From assembly GCA_903928915.1 (NCBI GenBank), contig CAIYSL010000061.1, forward strand, positions 39,859 to 103,858: a stretch of 64,000 bases of DNA, in the 5' to 3' direction. Both the position numbers and the translations under genes were made by a program. The notes beneath the pieces are model-generated. The model saw only the letters and a list, made by a program, of their open reading frames with translations, was not told the origin of the DNA and made no database searches. Source of the stretch: an uncultured Syntrophobacterales bacterium. Lineage in GTDB: Bacteria; Desulfobacterota; Syntrophia; Syntrophales; UBA5619. Below are positions 8,629 through 16,949 of the stretch, one piece after another (within the stretch, counting starts at the first letter, position 1; each line of letters begins with the position of its first letter).

Positions 8629-8669
8629 AAAAAAGCCATGGGCAGCGTCTTGCGGTCTGTCCATGGCTT
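8629..8669 (-). terminator. First leader hairpin with U6 tract (attenuator)
   Basis: The transcript strand has AAGCCATGG (8669-8661) pairing with CCATGGCTT (8641-8633), extended by three more pairs after one mismatch, followed by six U residues (8634-8629). It lies 26 bp after the leader-peptide stop codon, where an attenuator terminator is expected. Two short alternative pairings are possible: CGGUCUG in the leader coding region (8723-8717) with CAGACCG at 8659-8653, and AAGCCA (8691-8686) with the hairpin's 3' arm. Which one acts as antiterminator cannot be decided by eye. Confidence 0.85.
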
Positions 8670-8694
8670 AGTGCGTTACGGTGTTTGGCTTCCC

Positions 8695-8778
8695 CTACGT
8701 CCTCCTAAGCAACGGGCAGACCGATGCATAAAAGTAATAAAACCAAAACAGGTTGCGATAGGAGTTTGCCGTTGCCAT
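8695..8778 (-). CDS. Aromatic-rich leader peptide of the shikimate operon attenuator
   Basis: A 27-codon reading frame starts at ATG 8778 and ends with TAG at 8695. Residues 11-17 read FWFYYFY, seven aromatic codons in a row covering Phe, Trp and Tyr, with a further Tyr at residue 7. An AGAAGGA stretch lies 14-20 nt upstream of the ATG, so the ribosome binding site is spaced longer than usual. The frame lies between a sigma-70-like promoter and two intrinsic terminators ahead of aroF, which matches the layout of trp/phe-type leader peptides. By analogy, ribosome stalling at scarce charged tRNA-Phe, -Trp or -Tyr would prevent termination and turn on the operon. The function is inferred, but the sequence evidence is strong. 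Confidence 0.85.
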   Translation of the reverse strand: MATANSYRNLFWFYYFYASVCPLLRRT

Positions 8779-8859
8779 CGTCGGTGCTCGTTTCCTTCTT
8801 ATTGCATCTGCGTTGTATCTGTTCTTCCCGCACGGCCCGATTCTCCGCCGGGAGGGCGT

Positions 8860-8888
8860 ATGAAAACACAACCCTGCGGCCCTGTCAA
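8860..8888 (-). promoter_or_regulatory. Promoter of the aromatic operon
   Basis: On the minus strand a perfect -35 box TTGACA (8888-8883) and a -10-like TTTCAT (8865-8860) are separated by 17 bp. Transcription would start near 8853, giving a leader RNA of about 290 nt with the leader peptide and both hairpins. Confidence 0.6.
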
Positions 8889-8942
8889 GAAAAATTATCG
8901 AAAATGTCCGGAGCACGTGGTATGCCGGCCCTCAGGATCCCG

Positions 8943-8971
8943 TTGACATTCGGGGGGCCATTTCCTATGGT
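8943..8971 (+). promoter_or_regulatory. Promoter of the DUF1537-pdxA2-larA cluster
   Basis: TTGACA at 8943-8948 and TATGGT at 8966-8971 with a 17-bp spacer, divergent from the aromatic operon promoter. It gives a short leader of about 65 nt before the GTG start at 9041. Confidence 0.55.
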
Positions 8972-9040
8972 CCTCCCAGGCGGCCCGGCTGCGGAGAGGA
9001 AACCCGGCCAAAGGATCCGCCGCAGTGCAGGAGGCTGGAA

Positions 9041-10390
9041 GTGACGGCAGTGCCCGGCGTCCGAACGCGGATCGCTGTCATCGCCGACGACCTGACGGGC
9101 GCCGGCGACACGGCGGTGCAGTTCGTAAAACAGGGGCTGAGGACCATCGTCCTTTTGGGGAGCGCCGTGCCCCCCGGCGGGAGCGAAGCGGAGGTCGTCG
9201 CGATCGACAGCCGGAGCCGCTCCCTGCCGCCGGAGGAGGCCTACGGCCGGGTGGCCGGGATCGCGGCGCACCTCAGGGACAGCCGGTTCGGCCTCCTGTT
9301 CAAGAAGATCGACTCCACCTTCCGGGGGAATATCGGCCGCGAGATCGACGCGGTGCTGGATGTCTGGGGCCAGGGGCTGGCCCTGGTGGTCCCCGCCTTC
9401 CCCGGGAACGGGCGGACCACCGTGGCCGGGTATCTCCTCCTGCGGGGCGCGCCGGTGGAGGCGACCGAAATCGGCCGGGACCCCCTGGGTCCGGTCACGG
9501 AGTCCCACATCCCCACGCTCCTTGCCGGCCAGACGGCCCGCCGCGTCGGCCACGTGGGGATCAAGGACGTGGCCGCAGGCGCCGAAGGCATCCGTGCGGC
9601 CCTGGAACGGCTGGCCGCTGCCGGCAAACAGGTCATCCTCTGCGATGCCTGGCAGGACGAGCACCTGCGGCTGGCGGCTGGCGCGGCGCTCTGTCTCGGC
9701 CGGCCGGTCCTGTGGGTCGGCTCGGCCGGTCTGGCCGGGCACCTGCCTGCGGCGCTGGGCTTGGCGGCGGCCCCGCCGGCGACTTCCCGGGCGGCGCGGC
9801 CGCCCGGAGCGGGCAGCCCCGTAGTGGTCCTGGCCGGGAGCGGAAGCGACGTCACCCGCGGCCAGGTCAGGATGCTCGCGGCCCGGCCGACGGTCGCCCG
9901 GGTCGTGGCAGACCCCGGCGGGCTCCTCCGGCCGGAGGAGGCAGCCCGGGAAATCGGCCGCTGTGCCGCGGCGGCCCTTGCCGCGGCGGCCGCCGGCAAG
10001 GACGTGGTGATCACCGTCGGCCGGGGCGGCGCCAGCCGGGAACCGGTCCGGGCGGGCGCGCCGGGCGCCACCCGTTTTGTTCAGGAGGCTGCGGAGCGGG
10101 TCGCCGCCGGCCTGGGGGAGCTCTGCCGCCGCATCGCCACGGGTACGGCCCTGGGCGGCCTCGTCCTGACGGGCGGGGACACGGCGCGGGGCTGTATCGA
10201 CAGCCTATCGGCCGCAGGGTTCGCGGTCCGTGCGGAGGTGGCCCCGGGGATCCCCCTGGGGTTCTTGCAGGGCGGCCCCTGCGACGGTCTTCCGGTCGTC
10301 ACGAAGGCGGGCGCCTTCGGGGACGCGGACGCCCTGGTCCGGGCCGTAGATTGCCTCCGGGCGCCGGGGCGGGAAGGAGCGGGGTCATGA
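9041..10390 (+). CDS. Four-carbon acid sugar kinase family protein (DUF1537)
   Basis: Predicted ATP-dependent kinase of the OtnK/DtnK family, which phosphorylates four-carbon sugar acids such as D-threonate or D-erythronate. The 449-residue protein has the N-terminal IADDLTGAGDTAVQFVK, FKKIDSTFRGNIGREID, a VVPAFPGNGRTT segment and the C-terminal TGGDTARGCIDSL nucleotide-binding motif, so both DUF1537 halves are intact. The start is GTG behind GCAGGAGG. The stop overlaps the pdxA2 start (ATGA), the kinase-dehydrogenase pairing known for D-threonate and D-erythronate catabolism. The exact substrate is not determinable here. Confidence 0.88.
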   Translation: MTAVPGVRTRIAVIADDLTGAGDTAVQFVKQGLRTIVLLGSAVPPGGSEAEVVAIDSRSRSLPPEEAYGRVAGIAAHLRDSRFGLLFKKIDSTFRGNIGREIDAVLDVWGQGLALVVPAFPGNGRTTVAGYLLLRGAPVEATEIGRDPLGPVTESHIPTLLAGQTARRVGHVGIKDVAAGAEGIRAALERLAAAGKQVILCDAWQDEHLRLAAGAALCLGRPVLWVGSAGLAGHLPAALGLAAAPPATSRAARPPGAGSPVVVLAGSGSDVTRGQVRMLAARPTVARVVADPGGLLRPEEAAREIGRCAAAALAAAAAGKDVVITVGRGGASREPVRAGAPGATRFVQEAAERVAAGLGELCRRIATGTALGGLVLTGGDTARGCIDSLSAAGFAVRAEVAPGIPLGFLQGGPCDGLPVVTKAGAFGDADALVRAVDCLRAPGREGAGS

Positions 10391-11418
10391 AGCGCAGGCA
10401 GAAGTATCGGCCCGTGATCGGGATCACCATGGGGGACGCCGCGGGCGTCGGTCCGGAGATCATCGTCAAGGCCCTGCGGGACGGGAGGCTCCTCAGGGCC
10501 TGCCGGCCGCTCGTCATCGGCGACCGGGCCATCATGGAGCGGGCCGCCGCCGTGGTGCAGGCCCCCGTGACGGTCAGGGGGATCGGCGCCCCCGGGGAAG
10601 CGATGTTCGTTCCCGGGACCCTGGACGTGATCGATCTGAACAACCTGCCGCGGGACCTGGCCTTTGCCGTCGTGGACGCCCGGGCGGGAAAGGCGGCCTA
10701 TGCATACGTCGAGCGGGCCGTCCGGCTCGCCCTGGCGGGGGAGCTGGACGCCGTGGCCACGGCCCCGCTCAACAAGGAGGCCCTGGCCCTGGGGGGCTGC
10801 CCCTTTCCGGGACACACGGAAATCCTCAGCGCCCTGTCCGGGAGCAGCGAGTTCGCCATGCTGCTCCTGGCGAAGCGGCTCCGGGTCATCCACGTCTCCA
10901 CCCACGTCCCGCTCCGCAGGGCCTGCGGCCTGGTGAAGAAAGAGCGGGTCCTGCGGACCATCCGCCTGGCTGCTTCCGCGGTGCGGGACCTGGGCGTGGC
11001 CGTCCCCCGCATCGCCGTGGCCGGCCTGAACCCCCATGCCGGGGAGGGGGGGCTGTTCGGCGCCGAGGAGGCCGCAGAGATCGTCCCGGCCGTGGCTGCG
11101 GCCCGGGCGGAGGGGATCGACGCGGTCGGCCCGGTCTCCCCGGATACGGTCTTCTACCGGGCCGCGGTGCGGCGCGACTTCGACATCGTCGTGGCCATGT
11201 ACCACGACCAGGGGCACATTCCGCTGAAGGTGCTCGGGTTCGCCGACGGCGTGAACGTGACGGTGGGGCTGCCCTTTGTCCGCACCTCCGTGGACCACGG
11301 CACCGCCTTCGAGGTGGCGGGGAAGGGGACCGCCGACAGCCGCAGCATGACCGCGGCGATCCGGACGGCGGCGGCCATGGCCCGGACCAGGCGCGGGAAA
11401 CGGCGGACGGCAGGCTGA
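10387..11418 (+). CDS. pdxA2: PdxA2-type four-carbon acid sugar phosphate dehydrogenase
   Basis: A PdxA-family NAD-dependent, metal-dependent oxidative decarboxylase of 343 residues. Motifs include GITMGDAAGVGPEIIVKAL, TAPLNKEAL, FPGHTEIL, GLNPHAGEGGLFG and the metal-site YHDQGHIPLKVLGF. True PdxA acts in pyridoxal phosphate synthesis, but coupling to a DUF1537 kinase is the hallmark of PdxA2, which oxidises the 4-phosphate of D-threonate or D-erythronate to dihydroxyacetone phosphate and CO2. The overlap with the kinase gene makes PdxA2 the better reading; a role in vitamin B6 synthesis cannot be excluded. Confidence 0.85.
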   Translation: MKRRQKYRPVIGITMGDAAGVGPEIIVKALRDGRLLRACRPLVIGDRAIMERAAAVVQAPVTVRGIGAPGEAMFVPGTLDVIDLNNLPRDLAFAVVDARAGKAAYAYVERAVRLALAGELDAVATAPLNKEALALGGCPFPGHTEILSALSGSSEFAMLLLAKRLRVIHVSTHVPLRRACGLVKKERVLRTIRLAASAVRDLGVAVPRIAVAGLNPHAGEGGLFGAEEAAEIVPAVAAARAEGIDAVGPVSPDTVFYRAAVRRDFDIVVAMYHDQGHIPLKVLGFADGVNVTVGLPFVRTSVDHGTAFEVAGKGTADSRSMTAAIRTAAAMARTRRGKRRTAG

Positions 11419-11543
11419 AGTCACGGGAGGATCGCGCGGCAGAAACGGCGCCCCTCCTCCCGAGGCGGCCATCATCCCGGGAGCGGCAAAGGTCCGGCGG
11501 CTGACGGCGCGGGATGGACAGGCAGGAAGGGAGTGCAAAACAG

Positions 11544-12824
11544 ATGGGCGAGCGGAGCGTGGATATCCCCTACGGCGCCGGGTCGGTCAGGGTGACCGTG
11601 CCGGAGGAAAACCTGATGGGGGTCTACTCCCCGAACGACGTGCCCGGCCTTGCCGACGTGCAGGCCGAGATCCGCCGCAGCCTGGCCGGGCCGATCGGGT
11701 CGCCCCCGTTTCGGGAGCTCCTGCGCGGAAAGAAGCGGGTGGTCCTCGTCGCCGACGACATCACCCGGACGACCCCGACCGCGGTTATCGTCCCGATCCT
11801 GCTCGATGAATGCAACGCCGCCGGCGTGCCGGACGGCGCAATCAGCGTCGTCATCGCCCTGGGGACCCACCGGTTCATGACTGCCGCCGAAATCCGCGCG
11901 AAGTTCGGCGCGGAGGTCCTCCGCCGGGTGGCGGTCGTCAACCATCCCTTCCGGGATCCGGCGGCCCACGTGGACCTGGGGCAGACGAAAAACGGCGGCC
12001 CGATCCTGATCAACCGCCAGGTGTACGAGGCGGACTTCAAGATCGGGATCGGGAGCATCGTCCCGCACCACATCTGCGGGTTCTCCGGCGGGGCGAAGAT
12101 CGTCCAGCCCGGGATCTCCGGGGAGGCCACCACCGCCTACACCCACCTCCTGTCCGTCCGGGCGCCCAGGTCCTGGCTGGGAGTCCTCGACAACCCCATC
12201 CGCGCGGAGATGGACGAGATCGCCCGCCGGATCGGCCTGACCACGATCCTGAACACCGTCCCGAACCGCCGCGGCGAGCCCGCGGCCGCCTTCTTCGGGG
12301 ACGTGACGCTGGCCTTCGCGGCCGGCGTCCGGAAGGCCGTGGAGGTCTACGCCGTCCGGCTTCCCCAAGAGGCCGACATCGTCCTGGCCGGTTCCCACCC
12401 CTGCGACATCGATTTCTGGCAGGCCCACAAGACCCAGTACCCCGCCGACCTGGCCGTGAAGGCCGGGGGGATCGTCATCGTGGTGGCCCCTTGCGACGAG
12501 GGGGTGGCCCCGACCCACTGCGGGATCACGGAGATCGCCTGCCGCTCCGCGGCTGCCATCCGCGACCTGGTGGCTGCGGGGCGCCTGGCCGACGAGGTTG
12601 CCGCGGCCCTGGCCATCGCCTGGGCCCAGGTCAGGGAGCGCGAGCAGGTCTTTCTCGTCTCCGGCGGCATCGGCCCGGCAGAGGCGAAGAAGCTCGGGTT
12701 CAGCCATTTCGCGACGGCCCAGGCCGCGCTGGACGAGGCGCTCCGGCGCAGGGGGGCCGGCGCGAAGGTGGCCGTCCTCACCCATGCCCCGGAGATGCTC
12801 CCGGTGGTCGAGCAGAGGGGATAG
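11544..12824 (+). CDS. LarA-family nickel-pincer racemase/epimerase homologue
   Basis: A 426-residue DUF2088/LarA protein. LarA uses a nickel-pincer nucleotide cofactor bound to a lysine to racemise lactate; homologues act on other 2-hydroxy acids. Catalytic landmarks are present: ALGTHRFMT (histidine) and HHICGFSGGAKIVQPGISG (histidine and the cofactor-binding lysine). I prefer ATG 11544, preceded by GGAAGGGAG, over ATG 11514. It lies 125 bp after pdxA2 on the same strand, so it may epimerise the C2 position of the sugar acid processed by the kinase and dehydrogenase. LarB, LarC and LarE cofactor genes are not in the window. Confidence 0.85.
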   Translation: MGERSVDIPYGAGSVRVTVPEENLMGVYSPNDVPGLADVQAEIRRSLAGPIGSPPFRELLRGKKRVVLVADDITRTTPTAVIVPILLDECNAAGVPDGAISVVIALGTHRFMTAAEIRAKFGAEVLRRVAVVNHPFRDPAAHVDLGQTKNGGPILINRQVYEADFKIGIGSIVPHHICGFSGGAKIVQPGISGEATTAYTHLLSVRAPRSWLGVLDNPIRAEMDEIARRIGLTTILNTVPNRRGEPAAAFFGDVTLAFAAGVRKAVEVYAVRLPQEADIVLAGSHPCDIDFWQAHKTQYPADLAVKAGGIVIVVAPCDEGVAPTHCGITEIACRSAAAIRDLVAAGRLADEVAAALAIAWAQVREREQVFLVSGGIGPAEAKKLGFSHFATAQAALDEALRRRGAGAKVAVLTHAPEMLPVVEQRG

Positions 12825-12837
12825 CGGCGCGGTCCGG

Positions 12838-13746
12838 TCAGGCGCCCTTCATCCTCTTGGCGTAGGCGGCGGCCTCCAGCCCCGCCACGCACCCCTCGCC
12901 CACCGCCTTGGCGACCTGCCAGGGGGGGCCGCAGATATCGCCCGCCGCGTACAGTCCGGCGATGTTGGTTTCCTGCTTCTTGTCGGTGGCGATGTACTTC
13001 ATCGTTTCCGCGTCCAGGGCGACGCCGAGCTCGGCGGCGAGGTCGACGGCCCCTTTTGCCCCCAGGACGATGAACATCCCGGTCAGCTCGATGCGGGTGC
13101 CGTCGTCGAGGACGATCCCCTGTACGGCCCGGTCGGCGATGATCTCCGTCACCCGGCGCCCCTCGTGGAAGATGATGTCGCTCTGCCGCATCCTATCGGC
13201 CAGCTCGGCGGCCACGTCGAGCCGTTCGCACACCAGATGCACCGACTTGGCGTACAAAAGCAGCGTCAATGCGCTGCTGACGGCCGCGCTTTCACAGCCG
13301 ATGACGGCCACCGTCTGGTCCCGGTAGAACCCTGCATCGCAGTCCACGCAGTAGCTCACCCCCCGGCCGATGAATTCGCCTTCCCTCTTCAGCCCCAGCT
13401 TGTTGCGGGAGATCCCCATGGCCAGGATCACCGCGCGGCCGGTCACGGTCCTGCCCCCCTCCAGGGCCAGAGCGAAGGCCCCGTCCTTCTCCGTCAGGGC
13501 CGTCACGTCCTCTTCCCGGAATTCCACCCCTGCGCTCGATGCCTTTTCATACCCCCCCCGCAGCAGATCGGCCCCGGTGTCCCCGTCGACGCAGCAGTAG
13601 TTCTCGATATGCGCCTTGAAGGTGCTGCTCTTGCGGAGTTTTCCGAGCACGAGCACCGATACCTTCCTGCGCACCGCGTGGATGGCAGCCTGGAGGCCCG
13701 CCGGACCCGCTCCCAGAATGATCACGTCGTACACCTGCTCGCTCAT
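12838..13746 (-). CDS. Thioredoxin-reductase-like FAD oxidoreductase with atypical CVDC site
   Basis: A 302-residue flavoprotein with the FAD-binding IILGAGPAGLQAAIHA (residues 9-24) and C-terminal GLYAAGDICGPP. The redox pair is CVDC (Cys133, Cys136), where thioredoxin reductase normally has CATC or CAVC. The second dinucleotide region reads VIGCESAAVSSA followed by VHLVCER and lacks the GGGDSA and HRRxxxR features of NADPH-specific enzymes. It may therefore use NADH, ferredoxin or another donor. ATG 13746 has a strong AAGGAGG. It follows the RND pump gene by 42 bp on the same strand, so it may be co-transcribed, without an obvious functional link. Confidence 0.8.
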   Translation of the reverse strand: MSEQVYDVIILGAGPAGLQAAIHAVRRKVSVLVLGKLRKSSTFKAHIENYCCVDGDTGADLLRGGYEKASSAGVEFREEDVTALTEKDGAFALALEGGRTVTGRAVILAMGISRNKLGLKREGEFIGRGVSYCVDCDAGFYRDQTVAVIGCESAAVSSALTLLLYAKSVHLVCERLDVAAELADRMRQSDIIFHEGRRVTEIIADRAVQGIVLDDGTRIELTGMFIVLGAKGAVDLAAELGVALDAETMKYIATDKKQETNIAGLYAAGDICGPPWQVAKAVGEGCVAGLEAAAYAKRMKGA

Positions 13747-13788
13747 CTTTTCCTCCTTATGTACGGGATACGCGAGGGTTCGCAACAA

Positions 13789-16700
13789 TCAGCGCCGGCT
13801 GTCCGGAAGGTTTCGCGCCTGCCCGCCCTCCGCGGACGCGTTCCCGGCCGGAGACCCCTCCGGCGCGACGGCCGCCTCCCGCGCCCGATCCCGGCCGTGG
13901 TCGCGGGCGATCAGCAGGTAGATCGAAGGCACCACGAACAGCGTGAACAGGGTGCCGATGAACATCCCGCCCACCAGGACCAGCCCGATGGAGTTGCGGG
14001 CCGCGGCGCCGGCGCCGCTGACGAGGGTCAGCGGGAAATGGCCGGCGATGGTGGCGGCGCTGACCATCAGGATCGGCCGCAGGCGGATGACCGCCGCCCG
14101 GTGCACCGCCTCCCGCTTGGACAGCCCCTCGCGCTGCAGCCGGTTGGCGAACTCGACGATCAGGATGCCGTTCTTCGACACCAGCCCCACCAGGGTCACC
14201 AGCCCCACCTGCGAGTAGATGTTGAGCGTGGTCGTCCAGCCGCTCGTCCAGAACGGGACGTTCGGGTCGGGTATCTTCAGGAAGGTGAACAACAGCGCGC
14301 CGGACATGGCCAGCGGCACCGACCCGGCCAGGATGACGAAGGGATCGCGGAAGCTGTTGAACTGGGCGGCCAGGGCCAGGAAGATCAGAACCACCGCTAG
14401 GTTGAAGGCGGGCAGGAATTTGTTTCCCTCGGTGCGCAGCTGCCGGGACTCGCCGGTGTAGTCGATGACGTATCCCCGCGGCAGGATCCGGGCGGCCTCG
14501 TCCTCCAGAAACCGGAGCGCCTCGTCCAGCGGCCGAAGCGGCACTCCGCTGATCTTCACGGCGTTGAGCTGCTGAAACCGGTTGAGCGAACGCGGTACCA
14601 CCGACTCGCTGAGGGTGGCCACGGTGGCAAGCGGGACCAGCTTGCCGTTCGGGCCGGTGACGTACACGTCCTTGAGCTGGTCGGGGTTGAGGCGGTCGAC
14701 CCGCTGGATCTGCGGGATCACCTTGTAGCTGCGGCCGGCGATATCGAAGCGGTTGACGAAGTCGCCGCCCACCAGCCCCCCCAGGTCGCCGGCGATCTGG
14801 CCGAGGTTCAGCCCCAGCGAAGCCACCTTGTCCCGGTCGATCACGAACCGGGTCTCGGGCTGGTCCACCTTCACGTCGATCAGGGGCGGAAAGGCGAACA
14901 TCTTGCTTGCCATCGCCTTCTGCCGCAACTGGTGCGCGAATTCCAGGATCTGCCCGGTTTCGGCGGTCGATGCCAGGATGATCTCCACCGGAAAATCGCC
15001 GCCGCCGGGCAGCGCCGGCCGGATCGTCGCAAAGGCCCTGATCCCGGGGACCTGCTGGAGCTGCCGCTGGACCTCGGGGAGCATCTGGAAGATGGTCCGC
15101 TCCCGTTCGGCCCAGGGTTTTACCACCATGCCGGCAAACCCGCTGCTGGGGAAAGTGATCTGGAAGGTGTAGGCGGTTTCCGGAACGGCCATGAACACCC
15201 GGTTGACCTCCGCGGTGTAGCGGACGTTCTGGTCGAGGGTGGAGTTTGCCGCGGCCTCGACGATGCCGAAGATCACCCCCTGGTCCTCGGTGGGGGCGAG
15301 CTCCGTCGCGGAGAGGAAGAACAGCGCCGGGCCGGTCAGGGTGACGCAGATCCAGACGGTGATGATCGCCGGCCGCACCGCCAGGGTCCCGGCGAGGAGA
15401 CGGCCGTAGAGGTTCTTGAACCGTTCGAAGTCGCGGGTTATGCGGCCCGCCAGGCCGCGCCCCTCCCCGCCGGGTTTGAGGAGCTTCGCCGACATGACCG
15501 GCGACAGGGTCAGGGCCACGACCCCGGAGATGGCGACCGCCCCGGCCAGGGTGACGGCGAACTCGCGGAAGAGCGAACCGGTCAGCCCCCCCTGCAGGCC
15601 GATCGGGAGGTAGACCGTTGCCAGGGTGACGGTCATGGCGATGATCGGTCCGACCAGCTCGCGGGCGCCCACCAGCGCGGCCTCGGTCGGCGATTTCCCG
15701 TCGCGCAGATGGCGCTCCACGTTCTCCACCACAACGATGGCGTCGTCGACGACCAGCCCCACGGACAGGACGATGGCCAGGAGCGTCAGCAGGTTGATCG
15801 TGAACCCGAACACCTGCATCAGAAAGACCCCGCCGACGAGCGATAGCGGGATCGCCACGATCGGCACCAAGACGGTGCGGAAGGAGCCGAGGAACAGAAA
15901 GATGACGACCATGACGATCACCAGCGTGTCGCCGAGGGTCCGGAGCACCTCGCGGACGGCGCTGGAGATGTAGGTCGTGGCATCATAGCCGATCACCGCC
16001 TTCAGCCCGACCGGGAGGTCGCGCTGGAGGCCGTCCAGCTCCTGGCGGACCCGCTTGATCACGTCGAGCGAGTTGGCGGTGGGCAGCGGCCAGATCCCCA
16101 TGAACACGGCGGTCCTGCCGGAAAAACGGACCTCCGCGTCGTAGTCCTCGGCCCCGAGCACCACGTCGGCGATGTCGGCCAGCCGCACGATGATCCCGCC
16201 GCGCTCGCTCACCACGAGGCGCTTGAACTCGTCGACCGTGTTGAGGTTGGTGTCGGCGGTGAGGTTGACCTGGATGTACTGCCCCTTGGTGCGGCCGAGG
16301 GCGGCCAGGAAGTTGTTGGCGGCCAGGGCCCGGCGCACCTGCGCGGGGCTCACGTTCAGGGCGCCCATCCGTTCCGGTTTGAGCCAGACCCGCATGGCAA
16401 AGGTCCGGGCGCCGAGGATGTCGGCCCGTTGCACCCCGGGGATGGCGGAGAGACGCGGCTGGACGACCCGCACCAGGAAATCGGTGATCTCGTTGTGGGC
16501 GAGGATGTCGGAGCTGAAGCTCAGGTAGGCCGAGGCAAACCGGCTGTCGGCCGACACGATGTTGATGACCGGCACCTCCGCCTCCGGGGGGAGGTCGCGG
16601 CGCACCTGGTCTACCTTGGAGCCGATCTCGGCCAGGGCCTTGGTGGAGTCGTAGTTGAGCCTGAGGCGCGCGGTGATCGTCGACAGGCCCAGGGTGCTCT

Positions 16701-16947
16701 GCGACTCCAGGTATTCGATGCCGTCGGCCGCGGCGATGACCCGCTCCAAGGGCGAGGTGATGAACCCGCGCACCAGCTCGGCGCTGGCGCCCACGTACGC
16801 CGTCGTCACGGTCACCGAAGCGATCTCGCTTGCCGGATACTGGCGGACGTTCAGGGCCCGGATCGCCTGCAGGCCGGCGACGATGATCAGCAGGTTGACC
16901 ACGATGGCCAGCACGGGGCGGCGGATGAACAGGTCGGTGATCTTCAT
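13789..16947 (-). CDS. RND family multidrug efflux pump, inner membrane subunit
   Basis: Proton-driven HAE1-type exporter of the AcrB/MexB kind, 1052 residues with the usual 12 membrane segments and two large periplasmic loops. It begins MKITDLFIRRPVLAIVVNLL. Proton-relay residues are intact: VGLVVDDAIVVVENVERHL in TM4 (two Asp) and LVGLVSKNGILIVEFANRL in TM10 (Lys). A GTG six bases earlier (16953) is an alternative start overlapping the fusion-protein stop; ATG 16947 has AGGTGA close upstream. The substrate range cannot be predicted. Confidence 0.93.
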   Translation of the reverse strand: MKITDLFIRRPVLAIVVNLLIIVAGLQAIRALNVRQYPASEIASVTVTTAYVGASAELVRGFITSPLERVIAAADGIEYLESQSTLGLSTITARLRLNYDSTKALAEIGSKVDQVRRDLPPEAEVPVINIVSADSRFASAYLSFSSDILAHNEITDFLVRVVQPRLSAIPGVQRADILGARTFAMRVWLKPERMGALNVSPAQVRRALAANNFLAALGRTKGQYIQVNLTADTNLNTVDEFKRLVVSERGGIIVRLADIADVVLGAEDYDAEVRFSGRTAVFMGIWPLPTANSLDVIKRVRQELDGLQRDLPVGLKAVIGYDATTYISSAVREVLRTLGDTLVIVMVVIFLFLGSFRTVLVPIVAIPLSLVGGVFLMQVFGFTINLLTLLAIVLSVGLVVDDAIVVVENVERHLRDGKSPTEAALVGARELVGPIIAMTVTLATVYLPIGLQGGLTGSLFREFAVTLAGAVAISGVVALTLSPVMSAKLLKPGGEGRGLAGRITRDFERFKNLYGRLLAGTLAVRPAIITVWICVTLTGPALFFLSATELAPTEDQGVIFGIVEAAANSTLDQNVRYTAEVNRVFMAVPETAYTFQITFPSSGFAGMVVKPWAERERTIFQMLPEVQRQLQQVPGIRAFATIRPALPGGGDFPVEIILASTAETGQILEFAHQLRQKAMASKMFAFPPLIDVKVDQPETRFVIDRDKVASLGLNLGQIAGDLGGLVGGDFVNRFDIAGRSYKVIPQIQRVDRLNPDQLKDVYVTGPNGKLVPLATVATLSESVVPRSLNRFQQLNAVKISGVPLRPLDEALRFLEDEAARILPRGYVIDYTGESRQLRTEGNKFLPAFNLAVVLIFLALAAQFNSFRDPFVILAGSVPLAMSGALLFTFLKIPDPNVPFWTSGWTTTLNIYSQVGLVTLVGLVSKNGILIVEFANRLQREGLSKREAVHRAAVIRLRPILMVSAATIAGHFPLTLVSGAGAAARNSIGLVLVGGMFIGTLFTLFVVPSIYLLIARDHGRDRAREAAVAPEGSPAGNASAEGGQARNLPDSRR

Positions 16948-16949
16948 GG

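Noticed and set aside
9025..11418. A single 797-residue frame spanning the DUF1537 and pdxA2 region
   Set aside because: The first part is a frame-shifted shadow of the DUF1537 gene; the true kinase frame starts at 9041 and pdxA2 starts at 10387 with an ATGA overlap.
10387..11418. Vitamin B6 pathway PdxA
   Set aside because: The overlap with a DUF1537 kinase strongly favours the PdxA2 catabolic subtype; no other B6 gene is nearby.
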